Source: Flavobacteriales bacterium (lineage in GTDB: Bacteria; Bacteroidota; Bacteroidia; Flavobacteriales; Schleiferiaceae). Taken from it: a stretch of 64,000 nucleotides of DNA. The stretch spans positions 1,426,001 to 1,490,000 of the forward strand of contig CP051243.1 of the NCBI GenBank assembly GCA_017795025.1. Reading direction: 5' to 3'. Position numbers and translations under genes: made by a program. Positions 25,732-33,753 of the stretch are shown one piece after another (positions within the stretch are counted from its first letter, which is position 1; each line of letters opens with the position of its first letter). The notes beneath the pieces were generated by a model. It did not search any database. It was given only the letters and a program-made list of their open reading frames with translations, and was not told where the DNA came from.

Positions 25732-27510
25732 TCAAACCGAGTGGGAATCTTCTTCCCACTTCTCCTTACGCATAAAATGAAGGAGGCTAATTAAAGCTAA
25801 AGCCAGCACTACCGTCCAAATGAGGGCGGTTTGATAATCGGCTAAAATCCATGAACCCAAACTAAAAAGGGTGCTGTACACCAGGGCCACGCCCGAAAGC
25901 CAAGCGCCAAATAAACTACCGGTAGGTCGCGCGGCCTCTCCTTCTTTGCGGTAAGGACGCCACCAACCTTGGGGCTTTATGCGTTTATAAAAAGCCTTTA
26001 ATACCGCCTCATCCGTAGGTTTAGTAAACAGGGTTACCAGTAGCCAAACTACGCTGGTAAAGAGGACCGTAACAATAAAGTCCATGTTGTTTATATAAAA
26101 GCCTTCCGGCAGATAGGGCTTAAGAGGATACTTCAATAAGGCCCAGGCTAAGAGCGGGGCTAGGGTTGCACTTAATTCGCTCCAAGCATTAATGCGCCAC
26201 CAATACCAACGCAAAATCAACACCATCCCTAAACCGGCTCCCGAAGCAATTAAAAACTGCGCCGCCTCATCAATCATTTTAATTTGAGAAGTAGAATACA
26301 AAGCCACCAGCATAATAAGGAAGGTAATAATTCGGCCGGCGGCAACATAGTGACGATCACTAGCTTGTGGTTTTAAAAAGCGGCGGTATAAATCATTGGT
26401 TAGATAACTGGACCCCCAGTTTAATTGGGTCGAAATGGTACTCATATAGGCCGAAATAAAGCCCACGAATAAAAGTCCTTTTAATCCACTGGGGAGATAA
26501 TCGCGCATGGCAAATACAAAGCCCTTACGAGATTCGGCCAGGGGTAAATCGGGATACAAGACTAAAGCAGCCAGACCTACTAAGATCCAAGGCCAGGGGC
26601 GTAAACAATAATGGGCAATTTGAAAAAACAGACTGGAGTACACCGCATGCTTCTCATTTTTGGCACTCATCATCCTTTGGGAGATATAGCCTCCCCCGCC
26701 AGGTTCATTGCCGGGATACCAGCTGGCCCACCATTGTAAAACCACGTAGGAGAAAAAGGCGCCCGCCGATAAGGAAAAGGTACCAACGGCTAAATCGGAA
26801 CCACTGCTAATACTCGGAAAAAAGTCCAAGCGCCAAGCCGGAAGCTGTGCCTTGAGCCCGGATACACCACCCACCTCAGGCAAATTCATCACCACTATGG
26901 CTAAAACAATGCTGCCCGTCATGGCGATTATAAACTGTACAAAGTCGGTAATGGCAATGCCCAGCAAGCCGGCAATTGATGAATATACCGCAACCAAAAG
27001 CATGGCGGCCATGCAAAACCAAAAGGCGGTGTTGTAGGGAATTTCAAAGAAGACCTCCAAAATGGAAATCAAAGCGGTATTTACCCAGCCAATCACCACC
27101 ACATTCATAAACAAACCCAGATATACAGAGCGTAAGCCGCGCAAGAAAACGGCCACCGGACCGGAATAGCGCAATTCCAAGAGTTCGAGTTCGGTAATAA
27201 TTTCGGCCCTACGCCATAAGCGGGCAAAAAAGAAAGTGGTTAACATACCCCCAATCGCCATATTCCACCAAAGCCAATTGCCGGAAATTCCGTGTTGGGC
27301 GATCTTTTCCGTAACCCAAAGTGGGGTGTCGGCTGCAAAGGTGGTGGCCACCATACTCACACCAGCGATATACCAGGGTAAATTTCGTCCACCCAAGAAA
27401 AATCCCGCTAATCCTCCCTCGGATTTACCTCGATAATAGATTCCCAAAAAAACAAAAAGGGCCATGAAAAAAATCACCACGGTCCAGTCGAGGGTACTAA
27501 GATGCTCCAT
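25732..27510 (-). CDS. Sodium:solute symporter (SSS family)
   Basis: Na+-coupled uptake transporter of 592 residues with about 13-14 membrane helices, the LeuT fold typical of SSS. The N-terminal LGGRNLPWYIAGVSMVATTFAADTPLWV segment matches the Na+-site region of the family, and the FISAYMSTISTQLNWGSSYL stretch (about residues 350-372) corresponds to helix TM8 with the Na+-coordinating Ser/Thr. Substrate cannot be told; related proteins carry sugars, amino acids or carboxylates. First gene of a minus-strand set with the lipoprotein and M14 peptidase. Coupling to a Na+ gradient fits the presence of Na+-NQR. Confidence 0.92.
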   Translation of the reverse strand: MEHLSTLDWTVVIFFMALFVFLGIYYRGKSEGGLAGFFLGGRNLPWYIAGVSMVATTFAADTPLWVTEKIAQHGISGNWLWWNMAIGGMLTTFFFARLWRRAEIITELELLELRYSGPVAVFLRGLRSVYLGLFMNVVVIGWVNTALISILEVFFEIPYNTAFWFCMAAMLLVAVYSSIAGLLGIAITDFVQFIIAMTGSIVLAIVVMNLPEVGGVSGLKAQLPAWRLDFFPSISSGSDLAVGTFSLSAGAFFSYVVLQWWASWYPGNEPGGGGYISQRMMSAKNEKHAVYSSLFFQIAHYCLRPWPWILVGLAALVLYPDLPLAESRKGFVFAMRDYLPSGLKGLLFVGFISAYMSTISTQLNWGSSYLTNDLYRRFLKPQASDRHYVAAGRIITFLIMLVALYSTSQIKMIDEAAQFLIASGAGLGMVLILRWYWWRINAWSELSATLAPLLAWALLKYPLKPYLPEGFYINNMDFIVTVLFTSVVWLLVTLFTKPTDEAVLKAFYKRIKPQGWWRPYRKEGEAARPTGSLFGAWLSGVALVYSTLFSLGSWILADYQTALIWTVVLALALISLLHFMRKEKWEEDSHSV

Positions 27511-27639
27511 ACTTAAATCGAAAGCCCGAAGCTAAGGAAAATGGGGTGATGATGGATAGACTTCGGAGCAACACGATTAGAGCTTCTTAATTTCGGATTG
27601 CGATATTTGCCCTTCTTGCATCAAGCCTAAATCCTAACC

Positions 27640-28359
27640 ATGCTAGGAATAGTAGTCGAAATTCTCCTTTCTTGGCTATTGCTTAAATGGCTTCTCGGAG
27701 AAAACTTAAAGGCCTTGGGCTTGCAGGATATCCGTAAGCGACTGGGGCAGTTTGGTTTAGGCTTTGGGATAACGGCACTTTTGTGATTACTCGCTCAATT
27801 TTTAGAAGCGCACTTTAAAAACGGCCATTGGGTTTTAAACCCAAACTTTGGCATAGCCTCCTTCTTCGCTTTCTTTAAATGGGATTTCATTTCGGTGCTG
27901 AGCGAGGAACTGCTTTTTAGGGGGGCGCTCCTTTACAATTTAATCCAAAAATTGGGGCCAAAAGCAGCCATTTGCATCTCGGCTTGAAGCTTTGGAGTTT
28001 ACCATTGGTTCTCCTACGGCGTACTGGGCAATTTTATGCCCATGCTAGTCGTATTGATCAGCACCGGTCTTATGGGCTGGGCTTGGGCTTTAGCCTTTGT
28101 AAAAACGCGTTCCATCTTTATGCCGATTGGTTTCCACTTTGGATGGAATTTGACATATAACACCGGCTTCTCTAAAGGTCCCCTGGGCGATGGTCTTTTT
28201 ATTTTGGAGGCGGCGCAACCAATAACGGAAACGCTAAGTACCCTTAACTTCTTTGTTGGAGCCTTAATCATTCCCCTTATCGTTTTACTGAGTGTGGCTT
28301 TGGGACTTAAAAAGAGTGCTCCAATTGATAGGCCATCAGAAAAAGTGGAAATCTTTTAA
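27640..28359 (+). pseudogene. CPBP family intramembrane protease, two in-frame TGA codons
   Basis: One continuous reading frame of 240 codons, from ATG 27640 to a stop at 28359, is interrupted only by TGA at 27784-27786 and 27985-27987. Across the breaks the protein keeps the CPBP (CAAX-protease/bacteriocin-processing, M79-like) motifs: SEELLFRG (EExxxR), SFGVYHW (FxxxH) and FHFGWN (HxxxN). Both TGAs fall where a tryptophan would fit (TALL-W-LLAQ and ISA-W-SFGVYH), each one G-to-A change from TGG. No frameshift is seen. Either a recent pseudogene, two sequencing errors, or readthrough; the first is simplest. Weakly divergent region of 129 nt separates it from the SSS gene. Confidence 0.8.
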
Positions 28360-28412
28360 AATTCGGCTGCATCTTCCCTTGCGGCGGGCTTAGCGCTCTG
28401 TAATTATCTTAT

Positions 28413-28420
28413 TATTTTTG
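28413..28420 (+). promoter_or_regulatory. Candidate -7 element for 2OG-Fe(II) oxygenase gene
   Basis: TATTTTTG fits TAnnTTTG and ends 16 nt before the ATG at 28437. No convincing -33 element was found. Confidence 0.35.
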
Positions 28421-28436
28421 ATGAAATTTCCAAAAC

Positions 28437-29393
28437 ATGTCGGATAGCATCGGAATTCCTTCGGTAGACCTCGCGGACTTTCTAAGTGGTGATCCCCAAA
28501 GAAAAGCAGCTTTTGTAAACGCCTTGGGCAAGGCCTATGAAGAAATTGGCTTCGTAGCTTTAAAAAACCATCGACTGAGTGATGAACTAGTAGCCGCTTT
28601 ATACCGGGAGGTGAAGGCCTTTTTCAATCTCCCTACCGAGGTTAAAGAGCAATACGAAATTGAAGGTATTGCCGGTCAGCGAGGCTATGTAGGCTTCGGT
28701 AAAGAACATGCTAAAGGGCGCAATACCGGTGACCTTAAAGAGTTTTGGCATTTTGGTCAGTATGTAGAAGACAAGGACCCCATTGCCGCCGAATACCCCG
28801 ATAATGTAGAAGTAAAGGAATTGGCCCAATTTAATGCCGTGGGTAAAGAGGCCTATCAAACCCTCGAAGCAACTGGTAGAGACATGTTGCGCGCCATTGC
28901 GCTCTACTTAGGTTTAGAGGAAAACTATTTCGATCCGCATATTCATAATGGGAATAGCATTTTGCGCCCCATCCACTACCCTCCCATTGTAGAAGAACCT
29001 AAAGATGCCGTGCGGGCCGCCGAGCATGGCGATATTAATCTAATTACCCTTTTAATGGGCGCTTCCGCAGATGGTTTGCAAGTGCTTAATAAAGCCGGGG
29101 AATGGATTCCAGTTACCGCCCTGCCAGGCCAAATTGTGGTTAATGTTGGCGATATGATGGCCCGACATACCAATAATAAATTGCGCAGTACCATTCACCG
29201 AGTGGTAAACCCACCCAAGGAAAAATGGGGGGAAAGTCGCTTTAGCATTCCCTTCTTTATGCATCCTCGCTCGGAGATGCCCCTCGATTGTTTAGAGGAG
29301 TGTATTGATGAAAACAATCCTAAACAGTATAGCGACATTACCGCAGGTGGCTTTTTAGAAGAGCGCTTACGCGAGATTGGATTGCGATCTTAA
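28437..29393 (+). CDS. Isopenicillin N synthase family 2OG-Fe(II) oxygenase
   Basis: 318-residue non-haem iron dioxygenase. N-terminal DIOX_N domain (about 5-115) and C-terminal 2OG-Fe(II) domain. The iron facial triad is visible as H197-x-D199 (AEHGDINL) and H254 (STIHRVVN), with R268-x-S270 (SRFSIPFF) for the cosubstrate carboxylate. Despite the family name there is no sign of a beta-lactam cluster nearby. In most bacteria these enzymes have unknown substrates. Monocistronic or leading a small operon with DUF805 12 nt downstream. Confidence 0.92.
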   Translation: MSDSIGIPSVDLADFLSGDPQRKAAFVNALGKAYEEIGFVALKNHRLSDELVAALYREVKAFFNLPTEVKEQYEIEGIAGQRGYVGFGKEHAKGRNTGDLKEFWHFGQYVEDKDPIAAEYPDNVEVKELAQFNAVGKEAYQTLEATGRDMLRAIALYLGLEENYFDPHIHNGNSILRPIHYPPIVEEPKDAVRAAEHGDINLITLLMGASADGLQVLNKAGEWIPVTALPGQIVVNVGDMMARHTNNKLRSTIHRVVNPPKEKWGESRFSIPFFMHPRSEMPLDCLEECIDENNPKQYSDITAGGFLEERLREIGLRS

Positions 29394-29404
29394 ACCATAA
29401 CCCT

Positions 29405-29785
29405 ATGAACTGGTATTTACAAGCCATCCGTCAGTACGCCGACTTTAGCGGTCGGGCACGCAGAAAGGAATATTGGATGTTTTTCCTTTACAATATTATC
29501 TTTCTGATTATGGCAGTTTTACTCGACATTGCCCTCGATACCAATTTTGGTCCCGAACCCGGACCTGGTATTTTTTACCTGCTCTACGCCCTGTTTATGC
29601 TTATTCCCAGCTTAGCTTTAAGCGTAAGGCGTTTGCACGATACCGGTAAAAGTGGTTGGAGTTTATTGTTCGGTCTTATTCCCATTGCCGGTCCCATCGT
29701 ATTAATCGTGTTTTACCTTACCGATAGCGAAGCGGGCATCAATAAATGGGGACCCAATCCTAAGGAGGAATTTCATCGTTTTTGA
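29405..29785 (+). CDS. DUF805 family membrane protein
   Basis: 126-residue protein with three or four membrane helices and the DUF805 signature: N-terminal YADFSGRARRKEYWMFFL, then LALSVRRLHDTGKSGWSLL and a C-terminal NKWGPNP. Function unknown; members are widespread small inner membrane proteins (YhaH/YhaI type). Its stop overlaps the next gene's TTG start by a few bases. Confidence 0.93.
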   Translation: MNWYLQAIRQYADFSGRARRKEYWMFFLYNIIFLIMAVLLDIALDTNFGPEPGPGIFYLLYALFMLIPSLALSVRRLHDTGKSGWSLLFGLIPIAGPIVLIVFYLTDSEAGINKWGPNPKEEFHRF

Positions 29786-30558
29786 GGCCTCTCTCTTCCA
29801 TACTTAAGGGTCTTAGCTTTGCTCTTTTGCTCCCGCTATTCCTTAGCGGCCAAGGTGATAGCAGTTTATACTATATCAAATACCCTAGTGGTCGTCCCGC
29901 CTGGAAATGTTATATCCGAAATTCGGATTCGGCCTTGCATGGTCCCGCCGAACGTTATGACCTTGCTGGTAATTTAATCGCTTCGGGTTATTACCGGAAC
30001 AATCAGCAAGTAGGCATTTGGCAATTTTACCAAATAGAAGCTAGGCCCCAAATAATGGTTAAATACGATTTTGGTAAAAACCAAGAATTGGAGTACCAAG
30101 GGCAAAAACCCGTGCGTAATCAGGCGGAGGCCTTAAGGTATACTATAAAATTTCAGGAAGCGCATTTCGCCGGTGGGGCCCAGCATTTAAGCGATAGGCT
30201 CCAAGAAGAAATAAGGGCTGCCAATTTATATAACTTAGTAAAGGAGCCCTTGGAGCTTAATATTATGTATAAGGTAAATGCCGATGGGAGTTTAGGACCT
30301 TATGCCTTAGTTCCAAAAACCTACAGCAAAGATTCTAAGAAAGCCTATCTCCCCGACTTTCAAGTAGCCCCCACAGAAGTAGAGCAAGCTCTATTAGCGA
30401 TTTTCAGCAGTTTGGGTCCATGGTATCCCCAAATAGAAAAGGGCAAGCCAGTGGAATCCGATTGGCTCTTTTTGCCCCTAAGCTTTAACCTCAGTAAAAG
30501 TCAAAAATCCAATCCCAATGCTGTAGGAGGCAATGTTCCCTGGGGCTCCAACCGTTAG
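29782..30558 (+). CDS. Secreted MORN/YwqK-like protein of unknown function
   Basis: 258 residues with a signal peptide (about residues 10-25). The first part after it (YPSGRPAWKCYIRN to NQQVGIWQFY, about 30-90) looks like two MORN-type repeats as in YwqK proteins; the last 100 residues (LNIMYKVNADGSLG onward) resemble a TonB C-terminal-like fold. The only start available is TTG at 29782, which overlaps the DUF805 stop; the overlap supports translational coupling. Function not recognised. Confidence 0.65.
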   Translation: MRPLSSILKGLSFALLLPLFLSGQGDSSLYYIKYPSGRPAWKCYIRNSDSALHGPAERYDLAGNLIASGYYRNNQQVGIWQFYQIEARPQIMVKYDFGKNQELEYQGQKPVRNQAEALRYTIKFQEAHFAGGAQHLSDRLQEEIRAANLYNLVKEPLELNIMYKVNADGSLGPYALVPKTYSKDSKKAYLPDFQVAPTEVEQALLAIFSSLGPWYPQIEKGKPVESDWLFLPLSFNLSKSQKSNPNAVGGNVPWGSNR

Positions 30559-30609
30559 GCCGCAATTCGTAAATTGGTGGCTTAAGCTGGTAGACCAAAA
30601 CTTTAGCGC

Positions 30610-31140
30610 ATGAAAGCATGGATTCTGGGTATAGTTCTTCTCCTTAGTGCTGCTGGACTGCAGGCACAACACTGTCCCTTCGACCATGCCCATATCTTTG
30701 TGTTAAAGGTGATGGATGCGGAGTACCAAAAACCCATCCGCAATTTGGAAGTTTACTTTGTGGATAGCCTTAATCAGGTGGTGCTGGGCGACTTTTGGCG
30801 ACAGGGAAAGTGGCAAAAGGATACCATTTTTATGTGGCCTAATCCCGATAGTAGCCATCACAGTGGCATCGTTGATAATAACCACCCCTTAAATCCTTGG
30901 CAAATAAACTTTTGGTTTGCCGAGCGCAACTACGTGTATGTTGGCGGCTATCGTTTGCCGGGGGCTAAGATTGTGGTGGTGGATAAGGATGGTTTAGCTG
31001 AAGGTGGCCAATACCCCACCACTGTTTTTGAGATTGATCGGTCCGCGACCTATCCGCTTTGCACCGGCCAAAGTAATTGGAACTGGTCGACTGAGCCCAG
31101 CTTTGTTCCCGAATTTAAGCCTTGGGTGGTATGGCTTTAA
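30610..31140 (+). CDS. Secreted protein of unknown function
   Basis: 176 residues with a signal peptide ending near GLQAQ (residue 20). The mature start is histidine/cysteine rich (HCPFDHAHIF), followed by a beta-rich segment resembling a carboxypeptidase-regulatory/Ig-like fold (PIRNLEVYFVDSLNQVVLG). Only two cysteines, in positions that could form a disulfide (CPFD and PLCTG). Not recognised further. 51 nt downstream of the MORN-like gene on the same strand. Confidence 0.65.
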   Translation: MKAWILGIVLLLSAAGLQAQHCPFDHAHIFVLKVMDAEYQKPIRNLEVYFVDSLNQVVLGDFWRQGKWQKDTIFMWPNPDSSHHSGIVDNNHPLNPWQINFWFAERNYVYVGGYRLPGAKIVVVDKDGLAEGGQYPTTVFEIDRSATYPLCTGQSNWNWSTEPSFVPEFKPWVVWL

Positions 31141-31179
31141 AAGCGCTGAATTTCCTATCTTCAAAAACAAAAATCGCTT

Positions 31180-31329
31180 ATGATACTGGGAGTAGCCGAA
31201 TGGCTGAGTTTTAAATTAGGCTGGAATGTGACCAATATTCGCATTGCCTTTATTGTCGCTTTTTTGGTTTTTGGCACCGGCTTAGGGCTCTATTTAATCT
31301 TATGGATCGTGAAGCATTTTTCGCACTGA
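31180..31329 (+). CDS. Small PspC-domain membrane protein
   Basis: A 49-residue ORF (ATG 31180, TGA 31327-31329), easily missed for its size. It follows the PspC domain pattern: a short amphipathic start (GVAEWLSFKLGW), an N-x2-IR-IAF segment, and one membrane helix ending in the hallmark LYLILWIV. PspC-type proteins sense or dampen envelope stress and can act as toxin/anti-sigma partners; no psp genes are adjacent. It lacks the usual basic N-terminus with GG-LAEY, so it may be a shortened form. Confidence 0.7.
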   Translation: MILGVAEWLSFKLGWNVTNIRIAFIVAFLVFGTGLGLYLILWIVKHFSH

Positions 31330-31382
31330 ACTTCAGGTACGCGAGACAGAAGGACCTTCTAATAAACTTCTATTTTAACTAA

Positions 31383-31724
31383 ATGCCTTACGATCAACAT
31401 CTTGCCGAGCGCATTCAAACTATTTTAAGTCGACGCGGCATTCCCTATGAGGAAAAGAAAATGATGGGTGGTTTATGCTTTATGGTTGACCAAAAAATGC
31501 TGGCAGGTGTCGTGCATGATCAGCTTATGGCTCGAGTGGGCCCGCAGCAATACGAGGAAGCTTTACAGCGGAACGGCGCCAAAGAGATGAACTTCACGGG
31601 CAGGAGCATGAAAGGTTTTGTTTTTGTGGAAGCGGAAGGCATCGATTTAGAAGAAGATTTAGAGGCATGGCTGGAGGCCTGCTTGGTTTTCAATCCGGAG
31701 GCGAAGCGCAGCGCGAAAAAGTGA
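31383..31724 (+). CDS. TfoX N-terminal-domain protein
   Basis: 113-residue protein matching the TfoX/Sxy N-terminal domain: MMGGLCFMVDQKMLAGV, followed by LMARVGPQQYEEAL and GRSMKGFVFVE. In gamma-proteobacteria TfoX/Sxy is a competence regulator, but stand-alone N-domain proteins like this are common in Bacteroidota and of unknown role. It lacks the C-terminal helix-hairpin-helix domain. It is the last intact core gene before the repeat-rich accessory region. Confidence 0.88.
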   Translation: MPYDQHLAERIQTILSRRGIPYEEKKMMGGLCFMVDQKMLAGVVHDQLMARVGPQQYEEALQRNGAKEMNFTGRSMKGFVFVEAEGIDLEEDLEAWLEACLVFNPEAKRSAKK

Positions 31725-31760
31725 GTTTTTTTTTAATCTTCTAAATGAAACCCCATTGGT

Positions 31761-31856
31761 GCGGAGACCATCCCCTTCGTGCGACAAAGAGTTGGATTTC
31801 GAGGTAGGTCGGAAGACAGTCCCTTCATTGCATTACGGGCTGTAATACGGGGTAGG
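31761..31856. repeat. Small hairpin repeat (copy 1, degenerate)
   Basis: Member of a dispersed family with the layout CCCCTTCG-CGAAGGGG hairpin, TCCGAC-GTCGGA hairpin, then ACGGGGTAG. Here the first stem is degraded (CCCCTTCG then CAAAGAG) and the second partly so (TTTCGAG/GTCGGAA), and about 35 nt are inserted before the final ACGGGGTAG. Lies just left of duplicated unit A. Confidence 0.6.
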
Positions 31857-31980
31857 GTAAGCCTGCGGCAGAACCTTGAACAGTCACGATGCTCCTTGTT
31901 AGAACTGAGACCGGTCGCGATGCTCCCTTTTAGACTATATATTCTTATAGTACTATTATTTTTCTTTCAAAGGATAATCC

Positions 31981-32040
31981 TCTGTTGCGGAGACCGTCCC
32001 CTTCGTGTACTTCGGGGTGTAAAACGGGGTAGTTTTAACT
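31981..32040. repeat. Small hairpin repeat (copy 2)
   Basis: Same family as 31761 and 39621: begins TTGCGGAGACCGTCCCCTTCG and ends AACGGGGTAGTTTTAACT. The middle is shortened and the TCCGAC hairpin is missing relative to the copy in unit B, showing that this part of the unit is free to vary. Confidence 0.65.
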
Positions 32041-32146
32041 AGCTGCATTACCTAATTTGTTAATGGCCTTTTTTAGTTTGATGCTCGTTTTTGGTGACCT
32101 AATTCTAGACTCCTCTAAAACTTTTTCCTTTCATTTTTTCTTGATC

Positions 32147-32262
32147 AACCGAGAGCTTTGCTCGAGCTCACGAACTCAATTGAAAATAGATAAGGCGTTC
32201 GTAACCGAGAGCTTTGCTCGAGCTCACGGATTCCATTGAAAAAAAATTTAAGCGACATCCGT
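32147..32262. repeat. Two tandem 56-60 bp hairpin units in copy A
   Basis: Each unit starts AACCGAGAGCTTTGCTCGAG, contains the palindrome GCTCGAGC, and ends with a 6-bp inverted repeat: ACGAAC (32170-32175)/GTTCGT (32197-32202) in the first and ACGGAT (32226-32231)/ATCCGT (32257-32262) in the second. The second unit differs from the first at two stem positions and both changes are matched on the opposite arm. The loop between arms is free (AT-rich, 21 versus 25 nt). Confidence 0.8.
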
Positions 32263-32330
32263 AAAAACGAAACATCCGCCGCCACTAGAGCTATGGCAGA
32301 CCGGAAAATCAATTGAGCTGGAAGGCAATT

Positions 32331-32386
32331 ACTCTAAGGCTTGACGCCTTAGAGTACCACAGAATCTCAGGCCAGACCAGCCTGAG
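32331..32386. other. Paired strong hairpins in copy A
   Basis: Hairpin 1: ACTCTAAGGC (32331-32340), loop TTGAC, GCCTTAGAGT (32346-32355), a perfect 10-bp stem. Hairpin 2: CTCAGGC (32366-32372), 7-nt loop, GCCTGAG (32380-32386). Identical in copy B. They are separated by 10 nt and are not followed by a T run on the lipoprotein-sense strand, so they are not simple terminators, though they lie downstream of the lipoprotein gene. Confidence 0.75.
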
Positions 32387-32692
32387 GAAATACCTGAATT
32401 AAATTCTTTTATCTCGACCCATTTAGAGTTAGGTTCTAAAAACTGCCTTTCGATCTGTTATTGCTGCCCAGCTCAAGGGGCCTCCGAACTTCACATTCCG
32501 GCTTAGTAAAAATTTCCCCATGGTTTTCTCAATAAAACATTGTCCCTGATTCCAAAACTCACCTATGGAAGCACCCGGGCTTTCCCCAGTGATCGTGAGG
32601 ACTCCGCCGTGGGAGGACAATTGCGTCCGCCTCGGGCGGAAGAAGCATGGAGCGATTAGGGCCGAACAGTTTTGCCGATTGAAGTGAGGCAA

Positions 32693-32815
32693 CCGTGCCC
32701 GCCGCCGCTAATACTATGGCAAATAAAACCCGCCATAACTGGCTGTGGCAGGCGGGAAATCACCTAGGGAAAGGCCTAGGGTTTTCCGCCTGCCAAAGCT
32801 TTAGCGGCGGACAGG
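32693..32815. repeat. Compound palindrome inserted only in copy A
   Basis: Nested inverted repeats: outer CCGCCGCTAA (32702-32711) with TTAGCGGCGG (32801-32810); middle GGCAGGCGG (32747-32755) with CCGCCTGCC (32786-32794); inner CCTAGG repeats around AAAGG. The outer and middle arms are in segments absent from copy B, while the inner CCTAGG part is shared, so the palindrome was built around a pre-existing small hairpin. Resembles REP/BIME-type elements. Confidence 0.7.
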
Positions 32816-33089
32816 TTGGATACTTTTTACAAACGTATATTTTATTTATAAGGTGTTTGTGAGCTCGGCCAAGGCCTTCGGTTTGGCAATGAAAAAAGTA
32901 TCGTAAAAACTCAGCTAGTCGTCTACTTCCATTTTTTCGTCTACCCTTCCTAGGCCGTATACCCCCTCACATAATATCAGGTTGAAAAGATTGATTCCTA
33001 ATTTCTAGTGCCTCTATCGTGTATCGTCCAAATACCAGTCAACCAATCTACTAATACTCCGACCTGCCAATGGCTTTAAAGTTTTCAAA

Positions 33090-33569
33090 TCAATCCAGCA
33101 CATTACCTTCTCCATCCTTTAACCTAAACTTCGTCATATCTTCAAAGCTGGGAATGAAATTAGAATCAAGATCATAAATGCCAGCTGGTTTGATATACAT
33201 AAAGACTCCTAGAAAATTATTTGGAACCTCATGCGGATGAACAAGTTTCGAAATCTCACTTATTACGCCCGTTTCTTTGGATATTTTAAATCTGGAACCA
33301 TCACAATCAACCACAATATAGAAGGTGCTATCTTCAAACAAATAACTTCTGCATTCACCTAAGCTATTTCTTAAAGAGACCTTATCGATAATTGCATTTG
33401 CCGAGTCTTTAGTACATAGTACCCTATTATGGGATTCCCATTGCCAAAAAGAATGACTCGTCATTAATTCTATTTTATTCAGCGAAGAGCTTTCTGTAAA
33501 GTTGCAGCTTGTGATTACACATAAAATGATGAGAATAATTTTTATCGGGATTAACTTCTTTAGTATCAT
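33090..33569 (-). CDS. Unrecognised lipoprotein, copy A
   Basis: 159-residue predicted lipoprotein with a basic start, hydrophobic run and lipobox ending in cysteine (VITSC, C about residue 22). The mature part contains four further cysteines (for example VLCTKD, GECRSY and VDCDGS) and is rich in beta-strand-like sequence (STFYIVVDCDGSRFKIS). I do not recognise the family. It differs from the copy at 40565-41044 at only about six residues and both frames are open, while the noncoding parts of the duplicated units have gained or lost whole segments, suggesting selection on the protein. No other gene lies in the unit. Confidence 0.75.
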   Translation of the reverse strand: MILKKLIPIKIILIILCVITSCNFTESSSLNKIELMTSHSFWQWESHNRVLCTKDSANAIIDKVSLRNSLGECRSYLFEDSTFYIVVDCDGSRFKISKETGVISEISKLVHPHEVPNNFLGVFMYIKPAGIYDLDSNFIPSFEDMTKFRLKDGEGNVLD

Positions 33570-33753
33570 AAACCGGTTTTAGGCAAATCAGCGCTGCTCC
33601 TGGAGACCACTTCAATTTATCAATTCAGGCGCTTGTCACGTCCACTACCCTACACTTATCAAATTTTGTCGTGCCCGGCCTCTCTAATTTTTGTTTGACA
33701 AGGCAACTATAGAAAGTCTAAATTAACACTGTCCTAAAAATGGGAAGCCTTCA

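Larger units (their letters stand above)
31903..33753. repeat. Duplicated unit, copy A (about 1.85 kb)
   Basis: Near-identical, same-orientation copy of 39540-41228. Contents from left: a small hairpin repeat, two tandem 56-60 bp units with covarying stems, a pair of strong hairpins, about 700 nt of noncoding sequence, an intact lipoprotein gene on the minus strand, and a sharp right boundary at GGAAGCCTTCA, immediately after AACACTGTCCTAAAAATGG. Copy A holds three segments absent from B (about 32693-32756, 32780-32815 and 32830-32884). The left edge is blurred: the first obvious match is GAGACCGGTCGCG, and weaker similarity extends some 40 nt further. Between 31725 and 33089 I see no protein-coding gene. 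Confidence 0.9.

Noticed and set aside
31725-33089. Plus-strand ORFs such as 31779-32042 and 32057-32239, and minus ORF 32429-32692
   Set aside because: They run through hairpin repeats, are not kept open in copy B, and have no sensible start or protein features.
31903-33753. Insertion sequence containing a transposase
   Set aside because: The only long ORF encodes a lipoprotein with a signal peptide; no DDE, HUH or serine recombinase motifs were seen.
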